Positions 44,002 through 52,216 of a stretch of 64,000 nt of DNA are shown here, in pieces. Position numbers and translations under genes: made by a program. A model generated the notes under the pieces. The model was not told the DNA's origin. It saw only the letters and a program-made list of their open reading frames with translations, and searched no databases. Numbering within the stretch: the first letter of the stretch is position 1; the number at the start of each line of letters is the position of its first letter. The DNA is from Rhabdobacter roseus (lineage in GTDB: Bacteria > Bacteroidota > Bacteroidia > Cytophagales > Spirosomataceae), in assembly GCF_014202275.1 (NCBI RefSeq), contig NZ_JACHGF010000002.1, positions 806,001 through 870,000 of the forward strand. Direction: 5' to 3'.

Positions 44002-44044
44002 AAAAGGCCCTGTCAATTCGTTTTGGTAGGGCTTTTCACTTTTT
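44002..44044. terminator. Bidirectional terminator between convergent genes
   Basis: AAAAGGCCCT (44002-44011) pairs with AGGGCTTTT (44028-44036) with one bulge, and T-rich sequence follows on both strands. It serves the basic-protein gene and overlaps the 3' end of the converging gene. Confidence 0.6.
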
Positions 44045-44386
44045 AGCGTCTTTGCGGCGCGGCTTGCGGTTTTCGATTCGCTTTTCCATTTGTCGCAGGC
44101 TCCGCCGGGTTTCGCGCCGCACGTCCATCAGGATTCGGTACCGAACGGCCTGCCCAAACAGGGCAATGCCCGCGTTGATGAGTACCAGGCTGTAGGTACC
44201 CAGCAGTACCCACTCTACGGTAGGCTGCCCGGTATGCTTCAGATGCCCGGCCTCACTGAATACACACAGTCCGTAGCCGATCAGCATCAGGCTGGCCGGT
44301 GCCAGCAGAAGCCACTTGGTACGGGTCGACATTTTTTTTATAAGTTTTTTGCCGGGAGGCTGAGCAGCAGCAGGGGGTATGTTCAT
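44036..44386 (-). CDS. Small membrane protein, two helices
   Basis: 116 residues from the ATG at 44386. Two hydrophobic segments (WLLLAPASLMLIGYGLCVFSEAG and WVLLGTYSLVLINAGIALFGQAV) and a highly basic C-terminal tail (RRETRRSLRQMEKRIENRKPRRKDAKK region). No family recognised. The positive tail probably stays in the cytoplasm. Confidence 0.6.
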   Translation of the reverse strand: MNIPPAAAQPPGKKLIKKMSTRTKWLLLAPASLMLIGYGLCVFSEAGHLKHTGQPTVEWVLLGTYSLVLINAGIALFGQAVRYRILMDVRRETRRSLRQMEKRIENRKPRRKDAKK

Positions 44387-44511
44387 AGCGGTGTCAGTAG
44401 TACTTGGTAGTCCAAAATATAGCAATTTTACTTTAATTTAACGTATATACGTGGCCAATAGTTTGCGAAGAATCCCTACTTCGCCGGGTGCTACCTACTC
44501 CCCATCAGCGC

Positions 44512-45285
44512 ATGAAGTCCATCATTAGCCTCGTCATCCGGTATGTACCCCGCCGCTACCTCCAACTCATCGGTCACTGGGTGGCTCGCTTCCTCGGGCT
44601 ATTTTACCGGGGCAACCAAGTAGAGTGCCCCGTGTGTGACCATCGCTACCGCCAATTCCTCCCCTACGGCCGCCAGGGCCGCGACAACGCCCTTTGCCCA
44701 AACTGCCTGGCCCTGGAGCGCCACCGCCTCATGTACCTGTATCTGAAGCGTAAAACTAACTTCTTTCGGGATGATTTGAAAGTACTGCACGTAGCGCCCG
44801 AGTACTGCTTCATCGACCGCTTCGAGGCCATGAAAAACCTGGACTACATCACGGCCGACATCGAGTCGCCGCTGGCAAAGGTGAAGATGGATATTCACGA
44901 AATTCCCTTCGCGGCCAATACCTTCGATGTGGCCTTCTGCAACCATGTGATGGAGCACGTCGACGACTACGTGAAGGCCATGAGCGAGCTGCACCGGGTC
45001 CTTAAGCCCGGCGGCTGGGCCATCATCCAGTCCCCCCAGGACCTTGGTATGGCCACGACCTACGAAGACCCCACCATCACCGACCCGCGCGAGCGCGAAA
45101 AACACTTCCTGCAAAGCGACCACCTGCGGCTCTTCGGCCGCGACTACGCCCAGGAGCTCGAGAAAGGCGGCTTTGTGGTAACGGAAGACCGCTTCGTGCT
45201 GGACGAACTACCCGCCGAGGAAGTACGCCGCTACGCCCTACCCACCAACGAGATCGTTTACTTCTGCCAGAAAGCCCGCGCTTAA
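44512..45285 (+). CDS. Class I SAM-dependent methyltransferase with zinc-ribbon
   Basis: 257 residues from the ATG at 44512 (a GTG at 44488 is also in frame). An N-terminal helix-rich region and a CPVC...CPNC cluster (about residues 41-70) suggest a zinc ribbon. The methyltransferase_11 core follows: LKVLHVAPEY, YITADIES, MDIHEIPFAANTFDVAFCNHVMEHVDDY, LHRVLKPGGWAIIQ. The glycine-rich motif I is degenerate (HVAPEYCF in place of DxGxGxG), which is seen in a subgroup of these proteins. Substrate unknown. Confidence 0.82.
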   Translation: MKSIISLVIRYVPRRYLQLIGHWVARFLGLFYRGNQVECPVCDHRYRQFLPYGRQGRDNALCPNCLALERHRLMYLYLKRKTNFFRDDLKVLHVAPEYCFIDRFEAMKNLDYITADIESPLAKVKMDIHEIPFAANTFDVAFCNHVMEHVDDYVKAMSELHRVLKPGGWAIIQSPQDLGMATTYEDPTITDPREREKHFLQSDHLRLFGRDYAQELEKGGFVVTEDRFVLDELPAEEVRRYALPTNEIVYFCQKARA

Positions 45286-45384
45286 GGTACCTTCGTAAAT
45301 ACCCTTAAAGTACCTTGGCGAAAAGGTACCTGCCACTGACTTACCTCATTTTTTCGCAAGCCGGAAACTACCTATCTTCGCTGA

Positions 45385-45888
45385 ATGCAACGTACGGGTC
45401 GTCTGTTTCTGGTGATGGGTCTACCGGCCTCCGGCAAGACCTCCTTTGCGCGGGCGCTGGCCGCGGCGCTGGACGGCGTACACCTGAGCAGCGACGCCAT
45501 CCGGGCCGAGCTGGCCCGGCGAGGTACCTACCAGGACGCCGACAAGGAGGCCGTTTACGCCGAGATGCTCCGCCGCACGGCCCAGGTACTTTCCGAAGGC
45601 CGCGACGTGGTGGCCGACGCCACCTTTCACCGGCAGGCCCGGCGCGCGCTTTTTCTCAACCTGGCCAAGGCGCAGGAGGTACCTTACCGGCTCATCGAAA
45701 TCCGGGCGAGTGAAGCCACTACCCGGCAGCGGCTCCAGGTACCCCGGCCCGACAGCGAGGCCACCTGGGCGGTGTACCTTTTGCTAAAAAAGGAATGGGA
45801 ACCGCCTACCGAGCCGCACGAGGTCCTTTACACCGACCACGCTACGCCGGAGGAGCTGGTGGAGGGGTACTTGGGTGAGGTACTTTGA
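45385..45888 (+). CDS. P-loop kinase (AAA_33, zeta-toxin/gluconate-kinase-like)
   Basis: 167 residues. Walker A MGLPASGKTS (about 11-20), DAIRAEL, ATFHRQARRALF (base-flipping/substrate region) and a lid EATTRQRL. Small kinases of this type phosphorylate small molecules or nucleosides. In other bacteria a domain of this kind is fused to an aminoglycoside-phosphotransferase-like domain (as in Mycobacterium Rv2004c). Here the matching APH-like gene lies 0.9 kb downstream on the same strand, separated by AT-rich DNA. Confidence 0.8.
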   Translation: MQRTGRLFLVMGLPASGKTSFARALAAALDGVHLSSDAIRAELARRGTYQDADKEAVYAEMLRRTAQVLSEGRDVVADATFHRQARRALFLNLAKAQEVPYRLIEIRASEATTRQRLQVPRPDSEATWAVYLLLKKEWEPPTEPHEVLYTDHATPEELVEGYLGEVL

Positions 45889-46165
45889 ATTAGTGGCGAG
45901 AAGAGAGTAACTTCTATGGAAAAAGTACCAACATACTTTTTCCATGAAAATGACGAAATCATAAATAAGGTACTGCTTGGCTTGGAGTTATCTTCAAAAA
46001 TCAGGAAAAGTTAATTGCAAAGAAGTACAGGTACCTGTCTTTGCAAAAGACGGTAAAATCATCCGCGTGAAAGCTCAGGATTTGGATAAATAATGATCCG
46101 CAAGTTACCTTGAGTATAATTTATTGAAGAGAACAAGAACATCTATCTTTCCGTTTTGGAGTTAA
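45889..46165 (+). other. AT-rich intergenic DNA with gene debris
   Basis: 277 bases, AT-richer than either neighbour. It contains the frameshifted remnant at 45916-46093 and no other recognisable feature. Confidence 0.5.
45916..46093 (+). pseudogene. Possible frameshifted remnant of a small gene
   Basis: An ATG at 45916 opens a frame (MEKVPTYFFHENDEIINKV...) that stops after 32 codons. An overlapping frame from about 45965 continues AWSYLQKSGKVNCKEVQVPV, FAKDGKIIRVKAQDLDK to a stop at 46093. Together they read like one protein of about 58 residues split by a frameshift near 45970. No family recognised; the interpretation is tentative. Confidence 0.3.
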
Positions 46166-46711
46166 ATGATGAAAAAAGTAGCCTTACTATTAATCATCGT
46201 GATTCCATTTTCCTGTGAAACAAATTGGGGCAACTATGATGGGTATAGATTAGACTATGAAAGTGCCTTAGAATACTTCATAGTACTTGACAAAGGAAAA
46301 ACTATATACGCTAGCGACTCCGAAGAAGAACAAATCAAAAAGGGAGTGCAAGTTAAATATGTGCGTAATTCTGGAAAGATTGATTCGGTTCTTCTTGGAA
46401 AGGGCTCTATTGTTATCCAATCATTTGTCGATAAAAACAAGATTGAATACGACAGCAATTACATTATTGTAGGTCAAAAACCTATTAGTGAAATATGTGA
46501 ATGTGTAGATTCCTGCCTTAGTAAAAAGTATGGCAGTAGGCATAACTTACCTACCTATAGTCTTTGTGAAGAGGCTATAAAAAAAACTACTACTTCTCAA
46601 TATTGGATAATCGAAAAAGAAAGCAATACAATATTTGGCCCCTTGACGGCATCTTCATTAAAAAAGAAAAGAGAAGAATTAGGAATACCCCCGAGGTTGA
46701 CATTTATTTAG
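46166..46711 (+). CDS. Hypothetical lipoprotein, probable insert
   Basis: 181 residues. Lipoprotein signal ending FSC (Cys about residue 17). The C-terminal part (YWIIEKESNTIFGPL...KKREELGI) recalls small DUF3997-like lipoproteins, but I am not confident. The gene is AT-rich with AAA/ATA codons unlike its neighbours and contains no GTACC or GGTAC word, strong signs of transfer from another source. It sits between two kinase-like genes that are fused in other bacteria. Confidence 0.6.
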   Translation: MMKKVALLLIIVIPFSCETNWGNYDGYRLDYESALEYFIVLDKGKTIYASDSEEEQIKKGVQVKYVRNSGKIDSVLLGKGSIVIQSFVDKNKIEYDSNYIIVGQKPISEICECVDSCLSKKYGSRHNLPTYSLCEEAIKKTTTSQYWIIEKESNTIFGPLTASSLKKKREELGIPPRLTFI

Positions 46712-46767
46712 AAATGGAATAAAAGTTACTTTACACTTTTTAACAAACTATCAACTACCCCACCGTT

Positions 46768-47817
46768 ATGGAAAGTACCCACATCCAACAGCTACAAGCG
46801 TGGCTCGAACAGGAAACCCAGCAGCCCGTGGTACTTCACGAAACGCACATTTCCTGGGTGCTACTTACCCCTACCCTGACCTACAAAATCAAGAAGCCCG
46901 TGCGGTTCGATTTCCTGGACTTTACCGACCTCGAAACCCGCCACGAGCTCTGCCGCCGCGAGCTCCGGCTCAACCAGCGCCTGGCGCCCGAGGTGTACCT
47001 GGCCGTGACGCCGGTGGTGAGCCGGGAGGGTACCGTACAACTAAGCGACGAAGGTACCTGCCTCGACTACGCCGTGGTGATGAAAACCCTCGACAACAAC
47101 CGGCTCCTCAGTCGGCGGCTCGCAGAGGGTACCGTCACGCCGGATTTCATCCGGAAGCTGGCCGTGCAGCTGGCGGTATTTCACGAAAACGCCGAGGTGG
47201 TGCAGCACAAATCGAAGATGGAACGCATGAAGGCCGACCTCCGGGAGCTGGAAGAAATCAGCGCCTGGCTCGGCTCCAACATCCACGCCTATTGGCAGCG
47301 CTCGGTGGGTGAGTGGATGGAGCTGGCGCACTGGGTGTTGGATCATTTTTCAGGGCAGATGGAGCGGCGGCTGGAGCAGGGCTACTACCGCGACGGCCAC
47401 GGAGATTTGCACGCGGGCAATATTTTTTACTACGAAGACGAACCCGTGGTGTTCGATTGCCTCGAGTTCAACGACGCCTTCCGCCAGATCGACGTCCTGA
47501 ACGACATCGCCTTCCTCTGCATGGACCTGGACCGGTACCAGCAGCCGGAGCTCCGGAAACTCTTTCTGGATACCTACGTCGATTATTTCCCGGTGTTCTC
47601 GGCACCTGAGGACCTTATTCTTTTTAAGTACTACCTCTTCAACCGCGCGTGCATCCGCCTCAAGGTACTTTCGCTCAAAGCCATGGCCGCGCCCGAAACA
47701 ACGCCCGGTGAGTTGAGGGAGATTGAGCAGTACGCCCGGCTAACGGAGCGCTACGCTGCCCAGCTGCATACGCTCATTGACCACTACGTTACCTATGAGT
47801 TGGAAAAAATCCCTTAA
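46768..47817 (+). CDS. Aminoglycoside-phosphotransferase-like kinase
   Basis: 349 residues of the APH/ChoK-like protein-kinase fold. Visible: a beta-rich N-lobe with YKIKKPVRFDFLDFTDLETR (ATP-lysine region), the catalytic loop YRDGHGDLHAGNIFYY (HGDLHxGN, about residues 210-220), and VVFDCLEFNDAFRQIDVLNDIAFLCMDLDR (metal Asp region). This resembles the N-terminal half of bifunctional APH plus P-loop kinases such as Rv2004c; the P-loop half is at 45385-45888. The true substrate is unknown and resistance should not be assumed. Confidence 0.85.
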   Translation: MESTHIQQLQAWLEQETQQPVVLHETHISWVLLTPTLTYKIKKPVRFDFLDFTDLETRHELCRRELRLNQRLAPEVYLAVTPVVSREGTVQLSDEGTCLDYAVVMKTLDNNRLLSRRLAEGTVTPDFIRKLAVQLAVFHENAEVVQHKSKMERMKADLRELEEISAWLGSNIHAYWQRSVGEWMELAHWVLDHFSGQMERRLEQGYYRDGHGDLHAGNIFYYEDEPVVFDCLEFNDAFRQIDVLNDIAFLCMDLDRYQQPELRKLFLDTYVDYFPVFSAPEDLILFKYYLFNRACIRLKVLSLKAMAAPETTPGELREIEQYARLTERYAAQLHTLIDHYVTYELEKIP

Positions 47818-47828
47818 CGCGGAGGTAG

Positions 47829-48815
47829 TTAAACGCGTTGCCGCTTTCGGGCGAGCCAGCGGGTACCTTCCTGAATAAAACCCAGTCCATAGCCGAAAAG
47901 CTGTACAAAGGCCGCCGCTACGCTCAAAAAACCTACTTTGAGGCTTTGCTCCTTGGCCGTGGCGTCCACCAGGATCAACGCCATGAAGAGCAACAGCGCG
48001 TAGGCCGACAGCCCGAAAAGTACCTCGCTCACCAGCGCCCAAAACGGGATCAGCAGGCAAAACACCACAAATACCGACGGGAAAGCGTGTACCGGCTTGA
48101 TGAGCCCGGCCTCCGGGTGGAGCTCGTGTAGCCCGAAACGGGTGCGGCCAAAGGAATAGACCTGCCGAAAGAAATCTTGGAAAGTACCCCGCCGCTTGTG
48201 AAAAACGTAGGCGTCGGGAATGAGGCCCAGGCGGTAGCCGCGCCCCCGGAGCCGAATCCCGAACTCGATGTCTTCGCCCATGTCGCGCTTGGCAAAGCCG
48301 CCCGTGTCCTCAAATACCCGCCGCGACAGGCCCAGGTTGAAGCTCCGCGGCTGGAAGGCTCCGCCCGCGTTGTTTTTTTTGCCCCGGATACCGCCCGTCG
48401 TGAAGACGGACGTCATGGCGTAGCTGATGGCTTTTTGTAAAGAGGAGAAGTTTTTGTCGGCCGCATCGGGACCGCCGTAGGCATCGAGGTAGTTTTGGTT
48501 CAGGTGGCTATCGACGCTGGCCAGGTAATGGGGCGGAATGAGCGTATCCGAATCAAACACCACGAAGTACTCGCCGCGGGCTTGGGCAAAGCCGTAGTTT
48601 CGGGCGAAGCCCTGCCCGCGGTTCTCGATCACAAAGTACCTGATTGTAAGCTGGCTGAGGTACTTTTGCACTACGTCCTGAGAGGTACGGCTGGAGCCGT
48701 CTTCGATCACCAAGACCTCAAAATCCCGGTAGGTTTGGCGCGTTAGGCTGCCCAGGAGTTCGTCCAGCTCATCGGGCCGGTTGTAAACGGGAATAATGAT
48801 GGAATAGTAGCGCAT
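47829..48815 (-). CDS. Family 2 glycosyltransferase
   Basis: 328 residues. GT-A fold: YSIIIPVYNRPDELDELLGSL, VLVIEDGSS, NRGQGFARNYGFAQARGEYFVVFDSDT (DxD metal motif, about residue 92), and EDIEFGIRLRGRGYRLGLIPDAYVFHKRR (acceptor/catalytic region). Two to three hydrophobic C-terminal helices (about 245-315) anchor it to the membrane. It transfers a sugar to a lipid or polysaccharide acceptor. Its 3' end is 12 bases from the converging APH-like gene. Confidence 0.9.
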   Translation of the reverse strand: MRYYSIIIPVYNRPDELDELLGSLTRQTYRDFEVLVIEDGSSRTSQDVVQKYLSQLTIRYFVIENRGQGFARNYGFAQARGEYFVVFDSDTLIPPHYLASVDSHLNQNYLDAYGGPDAADKNFSSLQKAISYAMTSVFTTGGIRGKKNNAGGAFQPRSFNLGLSRRVFEDTGGFAKRDMGEDIEFGIRLRGRGYRLGLIPDAYVFHKRRGTFQDFFRQVYSFGRTRFGLHELHPEAGLIKPVHAFPSVFVVFCLLIPFWALVSEVLFGLSAYALLLFMALILVDATAKEQSLKVGFLSVAAAFVQLFGYGLGFIQEGTRWLARKRQRV

Positions 48816-48893
48816 AGGTACAGAGAGAAAGCTCCGCCAGGTACCCGGTTGGAGCGCGTTGAGTTGGGGCTAAATGGTTTGAGCCAGGTACCC

Positions 48894-50186
48894 CTACGCC
48901 AGGATTTCCTTCAAGGATTCTTCGTTGGCTTTGATGATTTTATCAATATGCGGAGCTTCCAGGGCGGTAGACAAAAACATACTTTCAAACTGCGACGGCC
49001 CCAGGTACACGCCCCGCTCCAGCATGGCGTGAAAGTACCTCCCAAACAACGGCAGATTGGAGGTTTTGGCCGAAGGAAAATCCGTCACGGCCTGTTCGGT
49101 AAAGAAGAGCGTGTACATGGACCCCACCTGGTTGATGGTGTAGCTGAGGCCGAGCTTGCTCAGGGATGCTTTAAAACCATTGATCAGCTTGCTGCCAATG
49201 ACGTCCAGCTGGCGGTATACTTCCGGCGTCTCGTTGAGGTACTTGAGCATGGCCAGGCCCGCCGACATGGCGATAGGATTGCCCGACAAAGTACCTGCCT
49301 GGTACACCGGCCCTACCGGCGACACGTAGTCCATGATGTCCCGGCGGCCCCCGTAGGCTCCTACGGGCATTCCGCCACCGATGATTTTGCCGAGGGTAGT
49401 CATGTCGGGCGTAACGCCGAAGCGCTCCTGCGCGCCGCCGCGGGCCAGCCGGAAGCCGGTCATGACTTCGTCAAAGATCAGCACAATTCCTTCTTTGTCA
49501 CAAAGCGCGCGCAGGCCTTGCAAAAAACCTTCCACGGGCAGCACGCAGCCCATGTTGCCCACGACGGGCTCCAGGATGATGGCCGCGATCTGGCCGGGAT
49601 TGGCCTCCACCAGCTTTTGTACCGCCGCCAGGTCGTTGTAGGGGGCCGTGAGGGTGTCGTTGGCCACGCCCCGCGTCACGCCGGGGCTGTCGGGCGTGCC
49701 AAAGGTAGCCGCGCCGCTACCGGCCGCAATCAGGAAGCTGTCGCCGTGGCCGTGGTAGTTGCCTTCGAACTTGATGAATTTGTCGCGTCCCGTGTAGCCC
49801 CGCGCCAGCCGAATGGCCGACATGGTGGCTTCGGTGCCGGAGTTAACCATCCGTACCTTCTCTACCGAAGGTACCATGCTCACGATCAGCTCGGCCATTT
49901 CAACCTCCTTGCGCGTGGGCGCACCAAACGAAAACGATTGCCGGATGGCGTCCGAAACGGCCTTTTCGATCAGCTCGTGCGCGTGGCCCAAAATCATGGG
50001 GCCCCAGGAGTTGATGAGTTCCAGGTACCGGTTGCCGTCTTCGTCGTACACGTACGCACCTTTGGCAGATTTAATAAAAACGGGGGTACCTCCTACGGCC
50101 CGAAAAGCCCGTACGGGCGAATTAACCCCGCCGGGAATGACCTGTTGGGCCTTGGCAAATAATTGTTGACTGATCGTATGATCCAT
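48894..50186 (-). CDS. hemL: Glutamate-1-semialdehyde 2,1-aminomutase
   Basis: 430 residues from the ATG at 50186 ([20 protein letters not shown]); a TTG five codons upstream is less likely. Class III aminotransferase with the GSAM features [48 protein letters not shown] and the PLP-lysine motif [18 protein letters not shown]. It makes 5-aminolevulinate for haem by the C5 pathway. Other hem genes are not in the window. Confidence 0.97.
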   Translation of the reverse strand: MDHTISQQLFAKAQQVIPGGVNSPVRAFRAVGGTPVFIKSAKGAYVYDEDGNRYLELINSWGPMILGHAHELIEKAVSDAIRQSFSFGAPTRKEVEMAELIVSMVPSVEKVRMVNSGTEATMSAIRLARGYTGRDKFIKFEGNYHGHGDSFLIAAGSGAATFGTPDSPGVTRGVANDTLTAPYNDLAAVQKLVEANPGQIAAIILEPVVGNMGCVLPVEGFLQGLRALCDKEGIVLIFDEVMTGFRLARGGAQERFGVTPDMTTLGKIIGGGMPVGAYGGRRDIMDYVSPVGPVYQAGTLSGNPIAMSAGLAMLKYLNETPEVYRQLDVIGSKLINGFKASLSKLGLSYTINQVGSMYTLFFTEQAVTDFPSAKTSNLPLFGRYFHAMLERGVYLGPSQFESMFLSTALEAPHIDKIIKANEESLKEILA

Positions 50187-50243
50187 GATGGATTGACTCA
50201 ATTTATAAGGTACTTCTATGAAGTGGCCGGGCAGCCGAACGTA

Positions 50244-51944
50244 CTACCGGATGGGCACCCAACGCGCATCGTTGTATTTAAGAATAGGCGTAATTTGATT
50301 TTCGCGCGCCTTGGTGAAGTCAAAACCCGAAAGCAGGTAGTCTTCGTCGTAGCGGCGAATGCCGAGTCCGTCGGGCAGCTTGTCCTTGTACTTGGCCACC
50401 ATACGGCCAAAAAACAGCAACTGGTCGTAACCCTGGTAGGAATACACCGACGGCAAGGTGTTGGTGGCTTCAAAGTACTGCTTCTGAAAGCGCCGAATGC
50501 TTTCCTTGGATATATCGACGTAGTCGGTCTCGATCAAATGCAGGCGATTCCCGTAGCTGTGGGGCCGGGAGCGCTGGAAGTCAAAGCTACTCGCGGTGGC
50601 AATCACCGGTACGTTGTCGAGCTCCCGCCCGTCCAGCACCGACATGAACGCCGCCCCCGCCCGGGCATCCGTAGAAGCCAGCAGCAGGTGGGTGGGTTTT
50701 TCATTCTGGAAAAAAGACATTTTGGTGTTGATGGCCTCGGGCTGGCTTCCGATCATGACTTTCTGAAGTACCTTGCCTCCCTTACTCAGTACTTCCCGCT
50801 CGTAGGCATTGGCCATGGCCGAGTCTTTGGGGGTACTTCCGTAGTAGATGGCCGCCGCCAGGCGGGGCGTGAGGCTTCGGGCCAGCTGAGCGGCCTGCTG
50901 CATTTGGTACGAAATAGACGGATGCGCCAGGTAGGCGTACGGGCTTCCCTCCAGCAAGGTACCATCCGTGGCCAGGGGGTTCACCATCAGAACGTTATTT
51001 TCGGCCGAAAACTGCGCCGTGAGGGCGTAGGTTTTGGGGTAAAGAGGGCCCATGATCAGATCCGACTGCCGGAAAAGAGCGTTGTTCAGCAGGTTCAGCA
51101 TCCGGTCTTCTTCGTTGCTGATGTCGTAGGCGTAGAGGTTTATCAGCACGCCTTCGTTTTTGAGCTGTTGGCGCGCCAGCTGCATGCCTTCGTAAAAGTC
51201 GTAGGCGTACTGGTTGGAACGGGTACGCTTGGCGGTGTGGAATTCCTCCAGCCGGAATGGCAGCAGCACCGATACGTTAAAGTACCCTTTCTCCCACTTA
51301 TTGGACGCTTTAGGCTCGCTTTTGACGGAGGAACGATCGGCGGGTTGGGTACTTTGGGCCTGGTCTATGTTGAACCGGTTGGTGAGCCGGTCCGACAACT
51401 CCAGATCGGCCTTGTCGGTTGATACCTTCTGGATCAGGCTCACCAGCGCTTCGGCCACGACCCGATCCGACGGAAATTCTTTTTGAAGTACCTTCAGCCG
51501 GGGCAGATCCTTTACCTGCGCCAGGTGAAACTGCTTCAGCCCTTGTACATCCTTGCCCAAGTTAGCATCCCCAATGACCTTAAGGTAATCCAGCCCTTCG
51601 TTGAGCTGGCCCAAAGACAGGCTGTTGGCTCCCAGCAGGTAGTAGGCTTCGTCTTTCCGCTCCCAGGTACCATACCGGCTCAGCAGCTGGCGGAGCATGA
51701 GGTTGCTTTCCTGGTACTTATTCAGCTTATGAGCGGCCAGGGCGTAGTAGTAGTGTGCATACGGCACAATGGCTTCATCGCTGCGGCTGCTGGTGAGCGG
51801 CCGGAGTCGTTCCATGGCCTGCTCGTAGCGCCCTTGGTTGTAAAGCCCCACGGCCTCGTGGTACTTGCGATCGTTTTGCCCCGTAAGCTGCGCGTAGGAG
51901 GTACTTGTTCCGTACAAGATCAGGAGCAAGAGTATTCGTTTCAT
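50244..51944 (-). CDS. LpoA-like periplasmic protein: TPR region plus type I ligand-binding fold
   Basis: 566 residues. Signal peptide to about residue 18. TPR-like helices (about 25-180, YHEAVGLYNQGRYEQAMERL) are followed by a periplasmic-binding-protein type I domain (about 220-560, YFNVSVLLPFRLEE, YDFYEGMQLARQQLKNEGV, DLIMGPLYPKTYALTAQFSAEN). This arrangement is seen in LpoA-type activators of penicillin-binding proteins and in Bacteroidota ABC-type substrate-binding homologues. No transport genes are near, so a cell-wall or sensing role is possible. It is 57 bases upstream of hemL on the same strand. Confidence 0.8.
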   Translation of the reverse strand: MKRILLLLILYGTSTSYAQLTGQNDRKYHEAVGLYNQGRYEQAMERLRPLTSSRSDEAIVPYAHYYYALAAHKLNKYQESNLMLRQLLSRYGTWERKDEAYYLLGANSLSLGQLNEGLDYLKVIGDANLGKDVQGLKQFHLAQVKDLPRLKVLQKEFPSDRVVAEALVSLIQKVSTDKADLELSDRLTNRFNIDQAQSTQPADRSSVKSEPKASNKWEKGYFNVSVLLPFRLEEFHTAKRTRSNQYAYDFYEGMQLARQQLKNEGVLINLYAYDISNEEDRMLNLLNNALFRQSDLIMGPLYPKTYALTAQFSAENNVLMVNPLATDGTLLEGSPYAYLAHPSISYQMQQAAQLARSLTPRLAAAIYYGSTPKDSAMANAYEREVLSKGGKVLQKVMIGSQPEAINTKMSFFQNEKPTHLLLASTDARAGAAFMSVLDGRELDNVPVIATASSFDFQRSRPHSYGNRLHLIETDYVDISKESIRRFQKQYFEATNTLPSVYSYQGYDQLLFFGRMVAKYKDKLPDGLGIRRYDEDYLLSGFDFTKARENQITPILKYNDARWVPIR

Positions 51945-52151
51945 AGAGATAAAGTTAGGGACGAAAAACCACCTTCCGTCTCTGGTATAAATAGTACGTG
52001 GATAGCAACCCAGGAGGTACTTTCTTTAAACTACAATATGAACCCGTAGGTTCTTTAAGAAGGCATTTGAATTAGTTTCTTGGATCTGCCACTTTGTCTT
52101 TTCGGCTGCAACCGCTTCGTTCAATTAATAACTCAAACACCTTCTAAAAAT

Positions 52152-52187
52152 AAAGGGTAGTGTACTTGAACAGCCACACTACCCTTT
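52152..52187 (-). terminator. Terminator after yidC
   Basis: 12-bp perfect stem AAAGGGTAGTGT (52152-52163) and complement at 52176-52187. On the minus strand it follows the yidC stop by 30 bases and is followed by ATTTTTAG. Confidence 0.75.
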
Positions 52188-52216
52188 CAGAACGATCAAT
52201 ACCTACTTAATCATAC

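Noticed and set aside
44599-45123. 174-codon minus-strand open frame
   Set aside because: Antisense to the methyltransferase gene with clear SAM-binding motifs.
46768-47817. Aminoglycoside resistance gene
   Set aside because: The fold is shared by many small-molecule kinases, and the context points to a Rv2004c-like kinase pair rather than a resistance determinant.
48849-50162. 437-codon plus-strand open frame
   Set aside because: Antisense to hemL, whose motifs are unambiguous.
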